DNA of 52,205 nucleotides, from NCBI GenBank assembly GCA_002372325.1, contig DFFT01000161.1, positions 1-52,205 on the forward strand, in the 5' to 3' direction. Position 1 is the stretch's first letter; every line of letters begins with the position of its first letter. The notes under the pieces are model-generated. The model was not told the origin of the DNA. It made no database searches and worked only from the letters and a program-made list of their open reading frames with translations. Shown in pieces: positions 49,074-52,205 of the stretch. The position numbers and the translations under genes are program-made. Origin of the DNA: Succinivibrionaceae bacterium UBA3769. Lineage in GTDB: Bacteria; Pseudomonadota; Gammaproteobacteria; Enterobacterales; Succinivibrionaceae.

Positions 49074-50589
49074 ACGACAAATCCTGAGTGACCTCATGGC
49101 AGTCATAGTTTAATTCTTCCAAATGACGGTTAAAGACCTCAACGTCACTGTCCTCCAGTTCAAAACAGCACAGCACGCTGCCGAATTCCATACCCCGGTT
49201 CCGATAATGGAAACAGGTGATGTTATATCTGGTGCCCAGAGTTTCCAGGAATCGTAACAGTGAATCCTTAACCTCAGGGAATTCAAAGACGTAAGCTTTT
49301 TCAGACAGGGTCTTCTGCGGATGTCCGCCAATCATGTAGCGCACATGATTCTTAGCCAGCAGGTTGTCAGTCATGTTAGTGACCTCATAACCGCCGGCAC
49401 GCAGACTTTCAATAATTGACAGCAGCTCTTCATCGCCGTTGGAAAGATGCACGCTCACAAAAATTCTGGCCTCCTCGGGATCCGCGTAACGGTAATTGAA
49501 TTCCGTTACGGAGCGCCCGCCCAGTCTCTTGCAAAACTCCAGAAATGCTCCTTTCTTTTCGGGAATTTTGACCGAGAGAATGCCTTCTGCTCTTTCACCC
49601 ACCTCGCAGCGCTCGGAGACAAATCTCAAAGTATGGAATTTCAGATTGGCTCCGGACAGAATTGCCGCCATGGTAATGTCGGGATTTCCCCTGAGCTCCG
49701 GATGACTCTGCATGTATTTCTTTATGCCGGCCAGAGACAAAGCCCCGCTGGGCTCTGAAATCGCCCGGGTATCATCAAAGATATCCCGCATGGCAGCGCA
49801 GATTTCATCATTGGAGCAAAGAACAATATCATCTACGTTGTCCTTGAGAATCCTGAAGGTCTCATCGCCGATCCTCTTCACGGCCACTCCGTCGGCAAAC
49901 AGCGAAACCTTGTCCAGAGTCACCGGCTCTCCGGCATCCAGAGCCGCCTTAAGACAGGCGCTGCCCTCGGACTCCACGGCAATAACCTTAATGTCCGGCC
50001 GGATCTGCTTAATGTAAATAGCCATCCCCGCGGCCAGACCGCCGCCTCCCACCTGAATAAACACATGGGTGATATGGCTGTTCTGCTTGATAATTTCCTG
50101 AGCGATGGTTCCCTGTCCGGCCAGCACATCCGGATCGTCATAGGGCGGGATCAGCGTATAGCCGTTAACATCTGCGAGACGCCGGCTCTCGGCATAGGCC
50201 TCGTCAAACGTTGACCCGAACAGCACCACATTGCCCCCGAACCTTCTTACAGCGTCAATCTTGATATCCGGAGTGGAATTCGGCATCACAATGGTTGCCT
50301 TGATGCCAAGACGGGTTCCTGTCAGAGCTACCCCCTGAGCATGATTCCCGGCTGAGGCCGCAATTACCCCCCGGGCCAGAGCCTCCTTGGACAGGCCGGC
50401 AATCTTGTTGTAAGCCCCTCGCAGCTTAAAGGAGTGCACCACCTGGCGATCCTCGCGCTTCAAAAGCACATTTACCCCGAGCTTTTCGCTCATTTTGTCC
50501 ATTTTCTGCAGGGGCGTAATCTTTGCTATTTCATATACTGGAGATAACAGTATTTTGCGCACATACTGTTCCGGTGTCGGTTGTTCCAT
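49051..50589 (-). CDS. ilvA: Threonine deaminase, biosynthetic
   Basis: IlvA converts threonine to 2-oxobutanoate, the first step to isoleucine. The 512-residue protein (E. coli 514) has the PLP lysine in HSFKLRGAYNKIA, SAGNHAQGVAL, the glycine loop VGGGGLAAGM, and two C-terminal ACT-like regulatory domains (about 335-505; RCEVGERAEGILSVKIPEKKGAF; SEKAYVFEFPEVKDSLL), which mark the isoleucine-inhibited biosynthetic form. I start at 50589 (MEQPTPEQ), with AGGA 11 bases upstream; 50610 is an alternative. It follows ilvD as in the E. coli ilvGMEDA operon. Confidence 0.96.
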   Translation of the reverse strand: MEQPTPEQYVRKILLSPVYEIAKITPLQKMDKMSEKLGVNVLLKREDRQVVHSFKLRGAYNKIAGLSKEALARGVIAASAGNHAQGVALTGTRLGIKATIVMPNSTPDIKIDAVRRFGGNVVLFGSTFDEAYAESRRLADVNGYTLIPPYDDPDVLAGQGTIAQEIIKQNSHITHVFIQVGGGGLAAGMAIYIKQIRPDIKVIAVESEGSACLKAALDAGEPVTLDKVSLFADGVAVKRIGDETFRILKDNVDDIVLCSNDEICAAMRDIFDDTRAISEPSGALSLAGIKKYMQSHPELRGNPDITMAAILSGANLKFHTLRFVSERCEVGERAEGILSVKIPEKKGAFLEFCKRLGGRSVTEFNYRYADPEEARIFVSVHLSNGDEELLSIIESLRAGGYEVTNMTDNLLAKNHVRYMIGGHPQKTLSEKAYVFEFPEVKDSLLRFLETLGTRYNITCFHYRNRGMEFGSVLCCFELEDSDVEVFNRHLEELNYDCHEVTQDLSYVQFLNP

Positions 50590-50669
50590 TTTAATATTTG
50601 TCCTCATCATAATATAAGCAGGGGGAAGCCCCTGCTCATGTTAACAGCCTGAGCTCAGTTCTCTTAAAA

Positions 50670-52205
50670 TCATCCCAGTTTACCGAGATCGCGGACACCG
50701 CCCCGGTCAGCAGATGCGGCCAGCGCAGCATAGGCCATAAGAGAACGGGAAACCTCACGATCTCTCTTAAGAGGCTTCCAGGCCCGATCTCCCGCTGCAT
50801 TCATCGCCTCTCTCCGGCTTCTGAGTTCCTCATCGGAAATCCTGATGCCGATGGAGCGATTCGGAATATCGATGTCAATGATATCCCCGGATTTGATAAG
50901 ACCGATGTTGCCCTGATTAGCAGCCTCCGGAGAGACATGACCGATGGAAAGACCGGAGGTGCCGCCGGAGAAGCGGCCGTCAGTGATGAGAGCGCATTCC
51001 TTGCCCAGTCCCACGGACTTAAGATAGGAAGTGGGGTACAGCATTTCCTGCATTCCCGGGCCGCCCTTGGGGCCTTCGTAGCGGATGATAACCACATCCC
51101 CGGCCTTTACGCCGCCATTAAGGATGCCCTCTACCGCATCCTCCTGACTCTCGAAGACCACGGCAGGTCCGGAGAATTTATAAATAGAGGAGTCAACGCC
51201 TGCAGTCTTCACAATGCAGCCGTTTTCTGCCAGATTGCCGTAAAGCACAGCCAGACCGCCGTCCAGACTGTAGGCATGATCCCGATTTCTGATACAGCCC
51301 TGTTCCCGGTCAAGATCCAGTTCCGGATAGGTGCAGGACTGACAGAAGGGATCAATGGTTACCTTGCCGCCGGGAGCGGCGCTGTACAGCTTCTTCACCG
51401 CTTCATCAGGATTTCTGAGCACATCATACTTATCCAGCTGTTCCTTCATGGTCATTCCCATAACGGTATGGACATTCTGATGAATCAGTCCCTGCCGATC
51501 CAGTTCACCCAGGATTGCCATTATTCCGCCCGCTCTGTGCACATCCTCCATGTGATATTTGGAGGTGGAGGGAGCTACCTTGCAGATGTGAGGAACCTTC
51601 CGGGAAAGACGATCAATGTCATTCATGGTGAAATCAACCCCGGCTTCCTGAGCCACCGCCAGAAGATGCAGCACCGTATTAGTGGAACCGCCCATGGAAA
51701 TATCCAGCGTCATGGCATTTTCGAAGGCCTCCTTCGTGGCAATTGACTTGGGAAGCACGGAAGCATCGTCATGCTCGTACCAGGCGCGGGCCATTTCCAC
51801 GATTCTGCGGGCCGCATTCACAAACAAATCTCTCCGGAACACATGAGTAGCTAAAAGAGAGCCATTGCCAGGCTGAGACAGTCCGAGAGCCTCGGTAAGG
51901 CTGTTCATGGAATTTGCGGTAAACATGCCGGAGCAGGATCCGCAGGTGGGGCATCCGTAATTCTCGGCTTCGTTGATTTCCTGGTCGGTAATGTTTTTAT
52001 CAGCAGCCAGCACCATGATATCAATCAGATCTAGCTTGGTACGGCCGCCAATGGGCTTTTCGGTCTGGCCGGCCTCCATGGGACCGCCGGAAACAAAAAT
52101 AACAGGAATATTAAGACGCATGGCGGCAATCAGCATGCCCGGAGTAACCTTGTCGCAATTGGAAATGCACACCAGAGCATCAGCCTTGTGAGCATTGCAC
52201 ATATA
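50670..52205 (-). CDS. ilvD: Dihydroxy-acid dehydratase, N-terminus beyond the window
   Basis: IlvD dehydrates dihydroxy acids to the 2-oxo acids of valine and isoleucine. About 511 codons are present; compared with E. coli (616) roughly the first 105 residues lie past the right edge, so the Met at 52202 is internal. Fe-S cluster cysteines are visible in CISNCDK and CPTCGSCSGMF, with TLDISMGGSTNTVLHLLA, YEGPKGGPGMQEML, and DGRFSGGTSGLSIGHVSPEA. It precedes ilvA by 80 bases. The genes ilvG, ilvM and ilvE, if linked, would be to the right. Confidence 0.97.
   Translation of the reverse strand, partial: YMCNAHKADALVCISNCDKVTPGMLIAAMRLNIPVIFVSGGPMEAGQTEKPIGGRTKLDLIDIMVLAADKNITDQEINEAENYGCPTCGSCSGMFTANSMNSLTEALGLSQPGNGSLLATHVFRRDLFVNAARRIVEMARAWYEHDDASVLPKSIATKEAFENAMTLDISMGGSTNTVLHLLAVAQEAGVDFTMNDIDRLSRKVPHICKVAPSTSKYHMEDVHRAGGIMAILGELDRQGLIHQNVHTVMGMTMKEQLDKYDVLRNPDEAVKKLYSAAPGGKVTIDPFCQSCTYPELDLDREQGCIRNRDHAYSLDGGLAVLYGNLAENGCIVKTAGVDSSIYKFSGPAVVFESQEDAVEGILNGGVKAGDVVIIRYEGPKGGPGMQEMLYPTSYLKSVGLGKECALITDGRFSGGTSGLSIGHVSPEAANQGNIGLIKSGDIIDIDIPNRSIGIRISDEELRSRREAMNAAGDRAWKPLKRDREVSRSLMAYAALAASADRGGVRDLGKLG

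Noticed and set aside
1..52205. CRISPR arrays, insertion sequences, prophage or defence islands
   Set aside because: No regularly spaced repeats, transposase or integrase genes (other than xerC), phage genes or known defence modules were seen; spacing and synteny look like core chromosome.

Overview
This window looks like the chromosome of a gammaproteobacterium with roughly balanced base composition. Nearly every gene has a close enterobacterial counterpart, and several blocks keep Escherichia coli gene order: btuB-murI-rRNA operon; rpmE/priA/ftsN; rpmB-rpmG-mutM; pyrE/yicC; cysS/ppiB-lpxH; gppA/trxA/rho; hemX-hemY/cyaA/lptM-lysA-dapF-xerC-yigB-uvrD; ilvD-ilvA. An anaerobic, host-associated lineage related to Succinivibrionaceae/Aeromonadales is my guess from the mixture of conserved order and losses, but no single feature proves it. 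I see no insertion sequence, prophage, CRISPR array or tRNA.

Layout. 0-2.3 kb: the leader and promoter of an rRNA operon pointing off the left edge (16S gene itself outside), a small membrane protein, murI, and a 520-base intergenic region with a tight group of DnaA boxes. 2.3-6.4 kb: btuB under a cobalamin riboswitch, a short malic enzyme, rpmE. 6.5-15.7 kb: priA, argS, ftsN, LPS inner-core genes (kdkA and a heptosyltransferase), coaD, mutM, rpmG, rpmB. 16.3-25.4 kb: coaBC, mscS, pyrE, yicC, a geranylgeranyl-reductase-like flavoprotein, cysS, a secreted helical protein, ppiB, lpxH. 25.4-31.1 kb: the operon gppA-crcB-polA-secreted protein, then trxA. 31.3-39.0 kb: a lipoprotein, ddl, a c-di-GMP phosphodiesterase, rho, uvrD. 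39.0-39.2 kb: two perfect parS palindromes. 39.2-48.5 kb: yigB, xerC, dapF-like gene, lysA, lptM, cyaA, hemY, hemX. 48.6-52.2 kb: a secreted protein, ilvA, and ilvD cut by the right edge.

Thirty of 44 genes, including the rRNA leader and all three ribosomal-protein genes, lie on the minus strand, and the plus strand is C-rich in rows I counted by hand even inside plus-strand genes. Replication therefore probably runs right to left, with oriC beyond the right edge.

The most notable points are: (1) a DapF homologue in the normal dapF locus whose two catalytic cysteines are both serine; (2) a PolA with all four carboxylates of the proofreading exonuclease replaced; (3) the DnaA-box cluster between btuB and murI; (4) the parS cluster upstream of uvrD; (5) an ArgRS whose HIGH motif reads A-V-H-H; and (6) hemXY kept without hemCD. 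No wholly unknown multigene system was evident; the novelty lies in altered active sites of conserved genes and in the DNA-level replication and segregation signals.
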